Shown one piece after another: positions 1 to 16,178 of a stretch of DNA of 44,789 nucleotides (position 1 is the first letter of the stretch; every line of letters begins with the position of its first letter). Location of the stretch: positions 137,259 through 182,047 of the forward strand of contig WELA01002438.1 of assembly GCA_009602735.1 (NCBI GenBank), read 5' to 3'. Source of the stretch: Mesotaenium endlicherianum (Eukaryota; Streptophyta; Zygnematophyceae; Zygnematales; Mesotaeniaceae). The notes under the pieces are model-generated. The model was not told where the DNA came from and did no database searches. It was given only the letters and a program-made list of their open reading frames with translations. The translations under genes were made by a program, and so were the position numbers.

Positions 1-1
1 C

Positions 2-325
2 AAGCGCCAGAGTAACGCTTTGGTGTCTAAGATGGTCAAGAAGCCCCACGGTTCCTACAATACAATTGAAGGAGACCAGGCTGAGGATAATCAGGGTGAT
101 GACTATGAGTATGAGTACAATGCTATTCAGTCTAGAGGTAGAGGTGGTCCCTCTCGAGGTGGCTATGGAAGGGGTGGTGGTAGGACTAAGCCGAGACCAG
201 CCTCAGCAAAATCTACTTGCTACCATTGTCAGCAGAAAGGCCACTACAGAGAACAGTGTCCGGTCAAGCACCTGCCTAAGGTCGAGAGAAAAGACCAGCC
301 TTTAAAAGACAGCAACAGTCAGTAA
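2..325 (+). CDS. Gag C-terminus, copy A (partial)
   Basis: The gag reading frame is already open at the window start (first codon AAG at 2) and ends with TAA at 323-325. It encodes an acidic stretch, an RGG-rich segment (residues rich in Arg and Gly around 136-190) and one CCHC zinc knuckle of the form C-x2-C-x4-H-x4-C (about 221-262), the nucleic-acid binding part of retroviral-type nucleocapsid. The matching full protein is at 27928-29406. The last codons overlap the pol frame, and the stop codon lies inside the frameshift hairpin. Confidence 0.93.
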   Translation, partial: KRQSNALVSKMVKKPHGSYNTIEGDQAEDNQGDDYEYEYNAIQSRGRGGPSRGGYGRGGGRTKPRPASAKSTCYHCQQKGHYREQCPVKHLPKVERKDQPLKDSNSQ

Positions 326-348
326 TCCAGTCTACTGACTGTGAGGAT
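301..348 (+). promoter_or_regulatory. -1 ribosomal frameshift signal (gag-pol), copy A
   Basis: The heptamer TTTAAAA at 301-307 is read T-TTA-AAA in the gag frame and so fits the X-XXY-YYZ slippery rule. Slipping back by one base enters the pol frame, which is open from 280. After a 7-nt spacer (308-314) comes a perfect 10-bp stem, 315-324 paired with 333-342, with an 8-nt loop. The loop bases ATCC (325-328) can pair with GGAT (345-348), giving a possible H-type pseudoknot. The gag stop (323-325) lies in the stem. The motif is seen directly; its activity is inferred. Confidence 0.8.
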
Positions 349-3300
349 GCTAGAGATAGTGAGTCGTCACTAGCTGCCCTCGTAGCAGGTATTATGGGTC
401 CTGCTGAACTGGATTCACTATGCATGCCTGACAACCAGATAAAGGAGACCATCAGCAATATAGACGTCCAGAGAGTGCACACTCTGGATGCTCTTGTTCC
501 ACCTGATGTCCAACATTTCTTTGCTACGTCAGGAGAACAATGCGAAAGTCAGGAAAAGACAGTCCCCCCTATCCTACTGCATTGCATGATTGCAGGTAGG
601 AAGGTGAGGGCATTTGTTGACGGAGGGGCGTCACATACTTTTATCCACAAGGACTTAGTTAAGCGGCTAAGGCTGCCTACTGTCACCCAAGGGAATAGAA
701 AAATATTCCTTGGAGATGCCTCAAGTATCCCGGGAGGAGTTATAACCAAGCCTATTGAGGTCCAGTTAGGTTCTGGCATTGCAGTTCTAACTGAAACGCT
801 TACATTTGAGGTACTCAACACTGGCTTTTATGATCTCGTGCTAGGCAGGTCCTGGCTTAATAGACATCAAGCTGAAGTGTGTTGGAGCAGAGGTACAGTT
901 AAAGTGAGAGGAGCCAGTGATGGGCAGACTGACTTGGCACCCACCAGTGCTCTTCCTCTTGTCCTGTGTGGATGGCAAATGAAGGAAAAGAAGAGGCTTC
1001 CAGAAGGATGCAAGTTGCTGAATGCAATGGAGTTCGTCAAAAGCTGGAACCAGAAGGAAGACAGAATGTTCTGTCTGCTGCTAAGAGAGGTACCTCCTCA
1101 ACCTGAAGAAGTGGTTGAGAAAAAGGTACACCCTCCGGAACACCCTACTGCTGCAAACATTGTTGCTCAGTACACGGATGTGTTTAATATGCCTCCAGGA
1201 CTACCCCCTAAGCGGGAAGTAGATCATAGGATTGATTTATTACCTGGTAGCCAGCCACCCTGGCAACGCACGTATGGCTTGTCTTATTTGGAGAGTGAGG
1301 AGTTGAAAACACAGATTGCAGAGCTGGAGGAAAATGGTTACATTTCTCCCAGTAAATCACCGTACGGCGCACCTATCCTATTTGTTAAGAAAAAGGATGG
1401 CAGTATGCGGATGTGTGTGGATTACAGAGCCCTGAACAGAATTACAGTAAAGAACAAGTATGCTTTACCCAGAATCGAGGACTTGCTTGATACCCTGTCT
1501 GGCGCTAAGGTGTTCAGTAAGATAGATCTCAAGAGTGGTTATCATCAAATCAGAATTGCTGAGGGGGATGAACACAAGACTGCTTTCCGCACACGTTATG
1601 GACACTATGAGTTCAACGTGATGCCATTTGGACTGACTAATGCTCCTGCTACCTTTATGGGTGCTATGAATGACATTTTCAGACCTTATTTGGATAAGTT
1701 TGTGCAAGTTTTCCTGGATGATATTTTAATTTTCTCTAAAGATGAAGCTCAGCACACTGAACACTTAAAGAAAGTGCTGGACACTCTGCGGAAAAATCAC
1801 TTGTATGCTAAAATGAGCAAGTGTGATTTCTTTAAGGAAAGTATTGAATTCTTAGGCCACGTTGTCAGTAAAGAGGGCATCAGTGTGGATCCTAAGAAAG
1901 TCCAGACCATAAGGGACTGGCCAGTACCACAGTCTGTCTCTGAAGTTAGATCCTTCCTCGGGTTGGCTAACTACTATAGGAGATTTATTGAGAATTATTC
2001 CACAAAGGCCAGTAAACTGACTGACCTTACTAAGAAAGACATCGGGTATGTGTGGGGGGAAGAGCAGCAGGCTGCCTTCCAGACCCTTAAAGATGCCCTT
2101 TGTTCTGCCCCAGTGCTAGCCGTGTATGACCCCAGCAAACCGGTGCAGGTGGTTACTGATGCCTCTGATTTTGCCATGGGTGCTATTTTGTTGCAGCCTG
2201 CTGACAAAACCACAAAGGATGGTAAGGTACGGCAGGAGTGGCATCCTGTGTTGTATGAGTCTATGAAATTTAATCCAGCGGAGATTAATTACTCAGTGCA
2301 TGATAAAGAGCTGCTAGCTATCATTCATGTACTCAAACAGTGGAGAGCATACTTACATGGTAAAGCTTTTAAGGTGATTACAGATCATCTAGCTCTGACC
2401 CACTTTCAGAAGAAGTCCAAGCTGTCGAGGAGGGAGAACCGCTGGAGCCAGATGCTGGAGCAGTTCCAAGTCCAGATCGACTACAAACCAGGGAAGTTGA
2501 ATCCTGCTGATGCACTCTCTAGAAGACCTGACTTGCAAGAAAGGAACTTTAGTCAGCATACTGTAGATAAAGTCCTGTGTGCACTCACTTCACTAAAGGT
2601 GAAAAAGTCCTTCCTTGAACAACTTAGGAAAGCCTACCTTTCTGACCCAACATTTGAGCCCAGCCCCACTACTGGTATGTGTCGTGCTACCGCACTCGGG
2701 TATAAGCTCAAGGGAGGGGTCTGGGTGACTGAAACCACTTCAGGCAGGCTGAAGCTGGTCATTCCTAATAATTTGGAAATAAGGTCTCTCTTACTGAGTC
2801 AAGCTCATGACAGTCTCCTGGGTGGACATTTGGGGCAGGCCAAAACTGTTGGCAAACTGGCAAAACATTATCATTGGGAGGGGTTACCCCGGGAGGTCTT
2901 GAAATATGTCAAGTCCTGTGACCAGTGTCAGAGAAATAAGTCTCGGCACACACCACCCGGAGGTCTCTTGCAACCGCTACCCATCCCAGCGGGACGCTGG
3001 GAAACTATATCCATGGACTGGGTGGTCTCACTACCAAGAACTGCCAACGGGCATGATTCAATACTGGTAGTCGTGGATAAACTGACAAAAATGGTCATTT
3101 TTATCCCCACAACTGTCAAAGTGACTGCACTCGAAACAGCGAGACAGTTTTACAACCATGTAGTATGCCAACATGGGCTCCCTTCTAATATCATCTCAGA
3201 CAGAGACTCAAAATTCACCTCTAAGTTCTGGAGAGCTTTAATGGGGTTAATGGGAGTCAAACAGCTGCTCAGCACAGCAAACCACCCTCAGACTGATGGG

Positions 3301-4110
3301 CAGACTGAAAGAACTAACCGAGTTCTGCAGGAGGTGCTGAGAGCATATATTAACCAAAAACAAGATAATTGGGATGACCTGTTGCCTCAAATTCAGTTTG
3401 CGGTCAACAGTGCGGTGCACGCGTCAACGGGCAAAACTCCTTTTGAACTCAGCCTGGGTAGAGTCCCTAAGTCTCCTCTAGATGTGCTAGGGGAATCTTT
3501 AACTCACCCTGAAGGGATTGACAACCCGGTCTCCCTCCAGTTAACTCAGGAGTTTGCTGACACCCTGTCAGAAGTCCAACGAAACTTGCACACGGCCCAA
3601 GAAAACCAACAAAAATACGCTAATCAACACCGTCGGGAACTGACATTTTCCAAGGGGGATTTAGTCAAACTGCATTCTCAGCACCTGTACCTCCCTGGTG
3701 TGGTCAAGAAAAAGCTTGGCCCTGTCTGGGTCGGTCCATATTCGGTGGTCCGTCGTGTCGGTCAGAATGCTTACAAACTGAACATGTCAGCTGAATACAA
3801 GGGGCACCCGGTCTTTAATGTCTCCTTCCTGGAACCGTACATCAAAGGTGATACACTGTTCACAGGTCGGTTCCCTGTCCAACCGGGACCGGTCCCCGCT
3901 GTCCGGGACGGCGACCCTGAGGAATATGAGGTCGATGAGATTTTAGACGCTCGCTCGGTCCGTCGATCGTCTAAATATGTCATGAAATACCTCATTCGAT
4001 GGAAGGGTTACGATGCCTCTGGGGACACTTGGGAGTTTAAGGACCACTTGACCAATGCCAAAGGGGCGTTGACACGGTTCCACCTTCGGGCCGCTGGAGT
4101 CCCTCCATAA
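301..4110 (+). CDS. Pol polyprotein with chromodomain, copy A
   Basis: Ty3/gypsy pol. The frame is open from 280, is probably entered by -1 frameshifting at 301, and has its first Met at 394 (1238 residues counted from there). Aspartic protease has D-G-G-A at residues 76-79, where D-S/T-G is usual. RT has the catalytic F-L-D-D at 440-443. RNase H acidic residues are D589, E639 and D664. The integrase zinc site is H805...C842-x2-C845, and the core triad is D875, D936 and E972, with 35 residues between the last two. A GPY/F-like module follows (LGPVWVGPY), then a chromodomain from about 1176 (YEVDEIL...YLIRWKGY...TWE). The chromodomain marks it as a chromovirus, whose integrase is thought to bind modified histones. 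It is intact. Its first ~1020 residues match copy B exactly; the last ~215 differ at about ten positions. Confidence 0.95.
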   Translation, partial: FKRQQQSVIQSTDCEDARDSESSLAALVAGIMGPAELDSLCMPDNQIKETISNIDVQRVHTLDALVPPDVQHFFATSGEQCESQEKTVPPILLHCMIAGRKVRAFVDGGASHTFIHKDLVKRLRLPTVTQGNRKIFLGDASSIPGGVITKPIEVQLGSGIAVLTETLTFEVLNTGFYDLVLGRSWLNRHQAEVCWSRGTVKVRGASDGQTDLAPTSALPLVLCGWQMKEKKRLPEGCKLLNAMEFVKSWNQKEDRMFCLLLREVPPQPEEVVEKKVHPPEHPTAANIVAQYTDVFNMPPGLPPKREVDHRIDLLPGSQPPWQRTYGLSYLESEELKTQIAELEENGYISPSKSPYGAPILFVKKKDGSMRMCVDYRALNRITVKNKYALPRIEDLLDTLSGAKVFSKIDLKSGYHQIRIAEGDEHKTAFRTRYGHYEFNVMPFGLTNAPATFMGAMNDIFRPYLDKFVQVFLDDILIFSKDEAQHTEHLKKVLDTLRKNHLYAKMSKCDFFKESIEFLGHVVSKEGISVDPKKVQTIRDWPVPQSVSEVRSFLGLANYYRRFIENYSTKASKLTDLTKKDIGYVWGEEQQAAFQTLKDALCSAPVLAVYDPSKPVQVVTDASDFAMGAILLQPADKTTKDGKVRQEWHPVLYESMKFNPAEINYSVHDKELLAIIHVLKQWRAYLHGKAFKVITDHLALTHFQKKSKLSRRENRWSQMLEQFQVQIDYKPGKLNPADALSRRPDLQERNFSQHTVDKVLCALTSLKVKKSFLEQLRKAYLSDPTFEPSPTTGMCRATALGYKLKGGVWVTETTSGRLKLVIPNNLEIRSLLLSQAHDSLLGGHLGQAKTVGKLAKHYHWEGLPREVLKYVKSCDQCQRNKSRHTPPGGLLQPLPIPAGRWETISMDWVVSLPRTANGHDSILVVVDKLTKMVIFIPTTVKVTALETARQFYNHVVCQHGLPSNIISDRDSKFTSKFWRALMGLMGVKQLLSTANHPQTDGQTERTNRVLQEVLRAYINQKQDNWDDLLPQIQFAVNSAVHASTGKTPFELSLGRVPKSPLDVLGESLTHPEGIDNPVSLQLTQEFADTLSEVQRNLHTAQENQQKYANQHRRELTFSKGDLVKLHSQHLYLPGVVKKKLGPVWVGPYSVVRRVGQNAYKLNMSAEYKGHPVFNVSFLEPYIKGDTLFTGRFPVQPGPVPAVRDGDPEEYEVDEILDARSVRRSSKYVMKYLIRWKGYDASGDTWEFKDHLTNAKGALTRFHLRAAGVPP

Positions 4111-4158
4111 CTGTCATTTCAGTTGACACGGGAAGGTGACAGGCGGTCCTGTCTCCAT

Positions 4159-4172
4159 TTAAGTTGGAGGGG
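4159..4172 (+). other. Internal polypurine-tract-like copy, copy A
   Basis: TTAAGTTGGAGGGG at 4159-4172 lies just after pol. It repeats the sequence TTAAGTTGGAGGG that directly precedes the 3' LTR at 6153-6165. Both are also preceded by an AAGGTGACA-type motif just after a stop codon. It could act as a second plus-strand primer (a central polypurine tract), or be a relic of the original 3' end of the element before ORF3 was gained. Confidence 0.5.
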
Positions 4173-4268
4173 AAAATATATGACAGTTAGTGAGCGAGAG
4201 CGATAAAAACACACTCATACGTTTATGTGTAGCGCATCGCAACTACGTCAACTTTTAGCAATCATCCT

Positions 4269-4376
4269 GTAAGGTAAACAGCAGCGAAGCCACTATACTA
4301 AATACTAACATACTTCCTGCAATCCCTATGACAAAGGTCCATATCCTACTAACTTGTGCCCTGGTTACATGTGCAG
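4269..4376 (+). promoter_or_regulatory. Candidate intron in front of ORF3, copy A
   Basis: A donor-like GTAAGG (4269) or AAG/GTAAAC (4274) is followed by two TACTAAC branch-point-like motifs (4303-4309 and 4347-4353). A CAG acceptor ends at 4376, one base before the ATG of ORF3. The second branch A lies about 24 nt from the AG, a normal distance. Splicing here, or from a donor further 5' in the element, would place the ORF3 ATG near the start of a subgenomic mRNA. This is sequence inference only. Confidence 0.45.
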
Positions 4377-4377
4377 G

Positions 4378-6054
4378 ATGGCGCCCACCACACAAAAGGA
4401 GGACAGAAAGCGCAAGGCAGAAGAAGCCAGGAGGACAATGGAGCAATACCAGAAGGAGCTGGCGGCGACGTCCCTCACCAGGAGAGAACAAGAAAGGGTC
4501 CGCAAACAACAAGAGGCGGCAGAAGAGGCACAGAGGAAGAAGGATCAGGAAGCGGAAAACCTCAGGAAGGCTGAGGAGGAGAGACAGAAGAAACAGCAAG
4601 AAGAAGCGGCAGCGGCAGAAGAGGAGAAAAGAAAAAAGATTGAAGCGGACAGACAGAAGAGCTTGGCCACTTACAGGTATACTGTGGTGGGTGGCCAAAA
4701 CTTCGATAACCTGAAGGAAGCATTGCTGGCAGCCCAGGAGATCAACAGGCTGGAACAGACAACACTGCTACAGAAGGAAGGAGCTACAGCACTGGACAGG
4801 TACATCGAGACACACACCGGCGTGGTCCTTTACGAAGATTATGCTAAGATGGTGGGCTATACAGCAGAGCAGGCCCGGTATCTCGCAGATGATTCAGAGG
4901 ACAAGCCGGTCCCCATACCGGGAATAGTGGGAGATCAGAGACTCATCCGGATGGTGAGCATGCGGCCCGATAGCTTTAAGGATACGGTATTCTACCTCAC
5001 ACTCCTGCCAGCTTACAATGAAGTTGAGAGAAGGAGCTGGGAGTACTTGGCCAGGGAAGCAGGACAGCAGATGTTCTCTCCCCACTGGTTCCCGTGTAAA
5101 CTGAGGAAGGCTGAGCACGGACCCCAGTACTACCAGCAGCCAACAGACTGGAGGTGGATGACCGTCACAAATAAGAAGCAGGAGTGTGACCGAGCCCAAC
5201 CGGATGACTTCCACTATGGCCTAGACGGCTATCTCATCCTACCACCTCACATTGCCCCTTGGGACCCCAGGCTGAATGGATGCCTGAGCAATATGAATGC
5301 AGAGACCAAGGAACATAGGAGGAGGGGAAGAGACTACTTCTCTAAGGGAAAGCATGCCTTTGTCAAATGGGCAAAGAATGCAGGCCGGATAGATATCAGT
5401 AGGCTGAAGGCCAAGCAACCTCCAGCGCGCCCTAAGAAAGGGAGGTCGGTAGACTACTCCATGTCTACTAGGGAGCAGGACGACTTAGTGGACGAGACCC
5501 CTACTCTCTCCGAGGAGGAGGATGAGGAGGATGAGGAAGAAGAACAAGGCAGAGGAGAAGCATCAGCAGCAGGTACTCAGGATACCCAGGGACAGGCAGT
5601 GGCACTTCCTAAAGAACCACGATCAGGTGTGTGGAATGTGATCCCCGTTATGGCGACAACTGGACCCCGCGCTCGCTCCCCCAGCCCACCTGCCCAAGCA
5701 GGGGAAGAAGCTGATCTGACTGTACTGGGCAGCAGACACAGACAGAAATCCCCAGAGGACAGGGGTGCCAGAAGAGGGACACGCGGGTGGGCCAGAGGTA
5801 TGCCAGCCTCCCCCTCCGCTCAGGGGCATGTACCTCTAGCCAATGTATTTCAGCATCCTACTGGAATGCCTGTCTATGTGGGAATCAACACCCAAGTGGT
5901 TGAAGAGCAGGCCACCATCCTCCGTTCTCCTCGAGGGCCAACTTTAGAGCAAACAGGGTTCTTTAGAAGGCCAGCTGACAGACCTAGAGGGCTGTCCAGA
6001 TCTAGGTCCAGATCTCCGTCTCCTGACCCTGAAGCCCCAGGAACAACCCCTTAA
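4378..6054 (+). CDS. ORF3, accessory protein of the chromovirus, copy A
   Basis: A third ORF between pol and the 3' LTR. The ATG at 4378 (MAPTTQKED) is preferred because it follows a splice-acceptor-like CAG; an in-frame ATG at 4354 lies in the candidate intron. The product is about 558 residues. Residues ~5-95 are very rich in E, K, R, Q and A, a likely long coiled coil. A central part (~100-340) rich in W, Y and P looks globular. Then come an acidic run of E and D, a Pro/Ser-rich stretch and an R-S repeat tail. No signal peptide or membrane helix is visible, so it does not look like an envelope protein. I do not recognise the family. Copy B encodes the same protein, with no amino-acid change seen, which suggests constraint or very recent descent. 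Confidence 0.75.
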   Translation: MAPTTQKEDRKRKAEEARRTMEQYQKELAATSLTRREQERVRKQQEAAEEAQRKKDQEAENLRKAEEERQKKQQEEAAAAEEEKRKKIEADRQKSLATYRYTVVGGQNFDNLKEALLAAQEINRLEQTTLLQKEGATALDRYIETHTGVVLYEDYAKMVGYTAEQARYLADDSEDKPVPIPGIVGDQRLIRMVSMRPDSFKDTVFYLTLLPAYNEVERRSWEYLAREAGQQMFSPHWFPCKLRKAEHGPQYYQQPTDWRWMTVTNKKQECDRAQPDDFHYGLDGYLILPPHIAPWDPRLNGCLSNMNAETKEHRRRGRDYFSKGKHAFVKWAKNAGRIDISRLKAKQPPARPKKGRSVDYSMSTREQDDLVDETPTLSEEEDEEDEEEEQGRGEASAAGTQDTQGQAVALPKEPRSGVWNVIPVMATTGPRARSPSPPAQAGEEADLTVLGSRHRQKSPEDRGARRGTRGWARGMPASPSAQGHVPLANVFQHPTGMPVYVGINTQVVEEQATILRSPRGPTLEQTGFFRRPADRPRGLSRSRSRSPSPDPEAPGTTP

Positions 6055-6132
6055 GGTGACACGCTGAAGAGGCAGTCAGTAAGGGAGGCTGGTCAGGTTC
6101 AGTTCCCTTATTTAAAATTTCTGCAGTTTAAT

Positions 6133-6167
6133 GTTGTCGAGGCGACAACAAGTTAAGTTGGAGGGAT
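6133..6167 (+). other. 3' hairpin and polypurine tract, copy A
   Basis: GTTGTCG (6133-6139) and CGACAAC (6143-6149) form a perfect 7-bp stem with a 3-nt loop. The purine-rich AAGTTGGAGGGA follows and ends two bases before the LTR. The tract is the expected primer for plus-strand DNA synthesis. The hairpin is conserved in copy B. Confidence 0.75.
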
Positions 6168-6888
6168 TGTAATGAATCAGTATATTAGTGGATATAATAT
6201 TCATTTAAATATAATAGTTAATTAAGTTCAGCCTGCTGAACTTTAGTTAATAGTCAGTCTGCTGGACTTTACATAATTATCAGTTTGCTGACTCAGTCGA
6301 AAGCAGCAGGCTGAAAGTCCATATAAGTCAGCTTGCTGACACATTCTTTGACAGCAAGCTGACTTCCGTACTCGGTAGCAGCGAACTGCCTTGATATGCA
6401 TCTAAGTGCGATATGCTAGATGAATGGCCAGATGACATCCCTATGATGGATGGCTATTCGGGATGATGGGAGATGGCGGTGGATTTGGTTAACCGAGGTC
6501 CTACCAACGTGGTTAACTCCCGGGTAGGCGGTGCCATCGCACTGACCGTTGAACAGTAAACTCATTCCATGTACATACGCTAGGCATTGCTCTCGAGTTC
6601 GGCATTCGGAAACGAGGCCAACTCTCTTGTACAGCTTACTGAGAGAGATCTGAATCCAAGGCGAGAAGCCATTGATACGCACTGTCTTCTAACCTTGCTT
6701 ATGTATGAGTTTACTGATTTGCATTATTGATGCTAGTTTACTCTCATTTGACTGACGAGTAGTATTCCCTGCTAGTGTATTGCCCTTTGCCGTTTAAACG
6801 AGTTAACGGAAATACCATAAAGATTACTTGCTGATATAAAGATCTTTATTAATTGTTAATCGCCTATTTGGTAAGTCTATTCATTTCA
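6168..6888 (+). repeat. 3' LTR of copy A
   Basis: It starts TGTAATGAAT and ends TTCATTTCA, matching the LTR pair of copy B. At 721 bp it is 24 bp shorter than the 745-bp LTRs of copy B. The difference maps mainly to loss of one unit of a ~26-bp tandem repeat (CAGTCTGCTG..CTTTA type) beginning near 6227. The 88-codon open frame on the - strand within the LTR is not supported as a gene. Confidence 0.93.
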
Positions 6889-7988
6889 CTAAGGCTCTGA
6901 GACGATTCTGGAGACGAGAGTTTTGCTCTGCTCTATGTTGTGCTGCTCTCTCACGGAGGATTGACATGAAAAAATGCGTACTCTAGTAGCACTATGCACA
7001 GTGTGCATTGCAATGATTTACTAACTGTTGTCATGCTGTTTAAGTAGTGCTATCTTTCTATTTTGTCTAAGCTAGACTTTAACTTCGAGAATGACATTGA
7101 GTTATCTAGGGTTCTTGAAGTTGACGTTTTGGCATCGAGAATTCAGATCAAATCTTCAGTTTGCACCAATCGATGGTAAATCTTGAGTAGCGGTGTAAAT
7201 TGATGGTAAATATGTATTTTTCCTAAAAAAGGGGGCCACTCTGGGCCTCTCTTGTCTTGCTTTCTCATCGATCCGAGCTGGCCGAAGTCTTGACTTTATT
7301 GGACGGGCTACGACTTTCCTTGCTTTGTCTGGCTTTGTCATACTTTTGTCACCGTTGTAAGTTGTCACCCCTCACATCCGGCTTCGCCCAAGCATCGCCA
7401 AGCTTCTCGTACGTGACCAGTTTTCATTCTCACGACTCATGCTCATGCTGAATCCTAGTATTTTCACCCGAATCGCCCGTCTAGTATGGTCTAGTGCGGT
7501 CTAGAGCAGTCCAGTGTACTTACTTGGACGTCCTATATGGCACTCGTACGTGTTCTTGATCATGACTTGTCAATATTGCTCAGCCATGCTCAGCTATGCT
7601 CACGTGCATGTGCTCCAAGAAAGCACCAGGAGTCCTGCTGACTTGGCTGCGCACCGCTATACCGTGACCTCGACATGCTCCCAGGACGTTGCTTAAGACA
7701 GGCTTGCGACTTCAACAGGCAGAGGGAGAGCACGGAAGATGGTTCTAGACGACGCACAGGAGTCCCACAATCAAGCAGAGCTCCTTGTATGATAATTTTA
7801 GAGCAAAATTTGCAGTCGAAAAATTGGATGAATAAGACAAGTTGGCAAGTGGTATATGTTGAAAGCACAAATTCTCCATTCACATTTTTTTTGAAAGCTA
7901 TATCAATAACTGTAACTTGTGAGCGTTCACACTAAATTGTTCTTCACAATAGCATATTTTCTTTGTGAGCTCATTCTTTATCGTCACA
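6889..7988. other. Intergenic region and HSP70 upstream sequence
   Basis: I see no gene here. The stretch holds the 3' flank of copy A and the presumed promoter and 5' UTR of HSP70. Two TTCnnGAA dyads occur at 7084-7091 and 7112-7119, but a full three-unit heat shock element is not evident. Short GTCTAGT-type repeats lie at about 7480-7512. No convincing TATA box can be placed; TATAT near 7900 is a weak candidate. Confidence 0.5.
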
Positions 7989-14334
<6,346 letters not shown>

Positions 14335-14785
14335 GGGGTGTGATGTGTGTTTCATGTGTAAATTTTTTGTGTATATAAGGTTAAGTATAGTTGATATATA
14401 GGAGTACTAACGGAGGAGGTCTAGTTTCTAGTCAGGAAAAAGTATAGCGGAGAAATGCGTCTGATAGTTGTCAAAACATTCGAGGTCAAAGCCAGCTTGG
14501 TGGGTGCTATGAGTTCAAGATTAGAATTGGAAATGGGGGGATAGAGTCCTCGTCACTTGTACATTACTTGGTAGTGAATTTTATGTGGAACACGAGCCAT
14601 TTGCTTGTGTTCACGAGTTGGGAAATGTATCGATGGCAGCATGTGCCTGAAAAAGTAATACCTGCCGAATGCTCTTTATCAAGGTGTCCCAATAAAGAGA
14701 TGACATTTGATCAAGTGAAATTTGTACTATTTCATCATGCGTGTAGGATTTGGGGACCCAATATTGTGCCTCTGCCACAGAGACC
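14335..14785. other. HSP70 3' UTR and intergenic sequence
   Basis: No gene is supported. The start is the HSP70 3' UTR. AATAAA at about 14690-14695 is a possible polyadenylation signal, and TGTAAATTTT near 14356 is another candidate. Confidence 0.4.
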
Positions 14786-15029
14786 GGGTTGCATTAATCA
14801 CGTGTAGATTGGATTGGGAACTGAGTGACTTATTATCTGACATGATTGAGGGATTGATGATCTTGAACCACTCTGGAGTGATGAATCTGTATTCCTTCTA
14901 GAATTTGGAACTTAGGCTGTGAATGCACATATATTTGCCATAGAGAATGGGTTGCAATAATCATGCGTGTAAGTTAGATTGGGATTCGGCTTATGTGACA
15001 TGATTGAGGGATTGATAAGTCTGAACTAC
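14786..15029. repeat. ~163-bp tandem repeat, left part, target of element M
   Basis: GGGTTGC...GATTGAGGGATTGAT... recurs with a period near 163 bp (about 14786 and 14949). The second unit is broken at CTAC (15026-15029) and continues at 37176 on the far side of element M with CTACTCCGGAGTGATGAAT. That sequence matches CCACTCTGGAGTGATGAAT of the first unit (about 14869). This pins down the insertion point. Confidence 0.8.
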
Positions 15030-16176
15030 TGTCGTGCGGTAGGAGGTCGGGTGCGTATCAACGACACAAGCAATGCATAATATGCAAGCAGGCTGTGCTG
15101 CAATGAAGTCTATAATACATGTGGCTTTATAGCCAAACGATAGTCACGCGTCAAATGGTTTAATTAAGGAGTGTGTACTCTCCAGAGTGAGCACCTCAAG
15201 ACTGTAATCTGGTAGGAACACAACTAATGAAGTCTGGCCCAAAAGATCACTGGAAGCACATCATGATCTTCAAGAGTAGTCCTATGGCAGGGGGTATAAG
15301 CTGTGACTTTGCTCACCACTTGTGAAGTTCTTCTAGTGATTGGAAGCCAGCAAGGCTTGCTCTTCACAAGAGAGAGACTAAGTGATCCTGAAAACACAAG
15401 AGATAAAAGTGTAAGCTTTACTGATAATCTCTGTGACTTACAACTGGCATAATGGGACTTCTAAAAAGATGTTCCTCTAGGGACATCTCTAGCACTTATA
15501 CTCCTGAAAACCCGGCGTCGTATGCGGCGGATCCAATGCATGTAGTCACTCTAGGAGGCTCTCCTATGTCCACTAATGTGTACAAGGCATGTACTAGCAC
15601 TCCTATAGGCTAAGCATAACTCAAACCAATCAAAGCAAAGCACGTAGAATATGCTAAGTGTCTCTCATTGGTGGAGCTTACCTTGGGTAGTTCTACCTAG
15701 ATAGCGCCTCAAAAGTGAATCTGAAACTTGAGGAAGCTTCCTCTAGAAGTAGGTGATGCAGTCACCAAGTTATAGCCTCAATGATGCACTTATACTATGG
15801 AAATGCAAGACTTATGTAGTCTAAAGGGCTCGCGGATTTGTGCGCACAAAGCTAGGGGTCCTTGGGGTCACGAATAGTCAACATTGTCACCTTTGGGTGC
15901 ATTGAGTCACAAGTTGGCCATTTGGTGTGATTCCGCTAGGTGCCGAAAGGAGTGCGGACTAGATCGCGTCTATCTCGCTCGATAATTAACCAAATGACGC
16001 GAAACCGGTGCCATTCGGAAGATGCTTCGACGCGCTACACTTTGGTGACTCGGAAATCTAGAGAAGGTCAACATATGGATGCGTAAAGTCAATGCAAAGT
16101 TGGTCTTCCTAGGTTGATGGTTCACACACGTAGAGCTTGGGTTTGTACGTCAACCTCGACTTAATAATACATGACA
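15030..16176 (-). repeat. 3' LTR of element M
   Basis: On the - strand it starts TGTCATG and ends CACGACA, giving TG...CA ends with a short inverted repeat. It consists of a ~1.01-kb core (15166-16176), shared with the right LTR, plus a terminal 136-bp block (15030-15165) that is absent from the right LTR. Confidence 0.85.
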
Positions 16177-16178
16177 GC

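Larger units (their letters stand above)
1..6888 (+). mobile_element. Ty3/gypsy chromovirus, copy A (5' end outside window)
   Basis: This is an LTR retrotransposon on the + strand cut by the window start, so the 5' LTR and most of gag are missing. Visible in order are the gag C-terminus with a CCHC knuckle, pol (protease, RT, RNase H, integrase, chromodomain), a third ORF, a hairpin, a polypurine tract and the 3' LTR. It is nearly identical to the complete copy at 27149-35990. All three ORFs are open, so this copy was mobile recently. No TSD can be checked because the left end is not in the window; the right flank starts CTAAG. Confidence 0.95.

Noticed and set aside
4255..4698. 147-residue - strand frame rich in Leu and Phe, with membrane-like character, also in copy B
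   Set aside because: It is the complement of the Lys/Glu-rich start of ORF3; antisense of such codons always gives Leu/Phe-rich frames.
4378..6054. ORF3 as an envelope gene
   Set aside because: It has no signal peptide, no hydrophobic membrane segment and few Cys; the protein is charged and disordered in large parts.
6416..6682. 88-residue open frame on the - strand, repeated at 27422-27688 and 35519-35785
   Set aside because: It lies wholly inside the LTR, repeats only because the LTR does, and resembles no protein family I know. It is also broken in the solo LTR.
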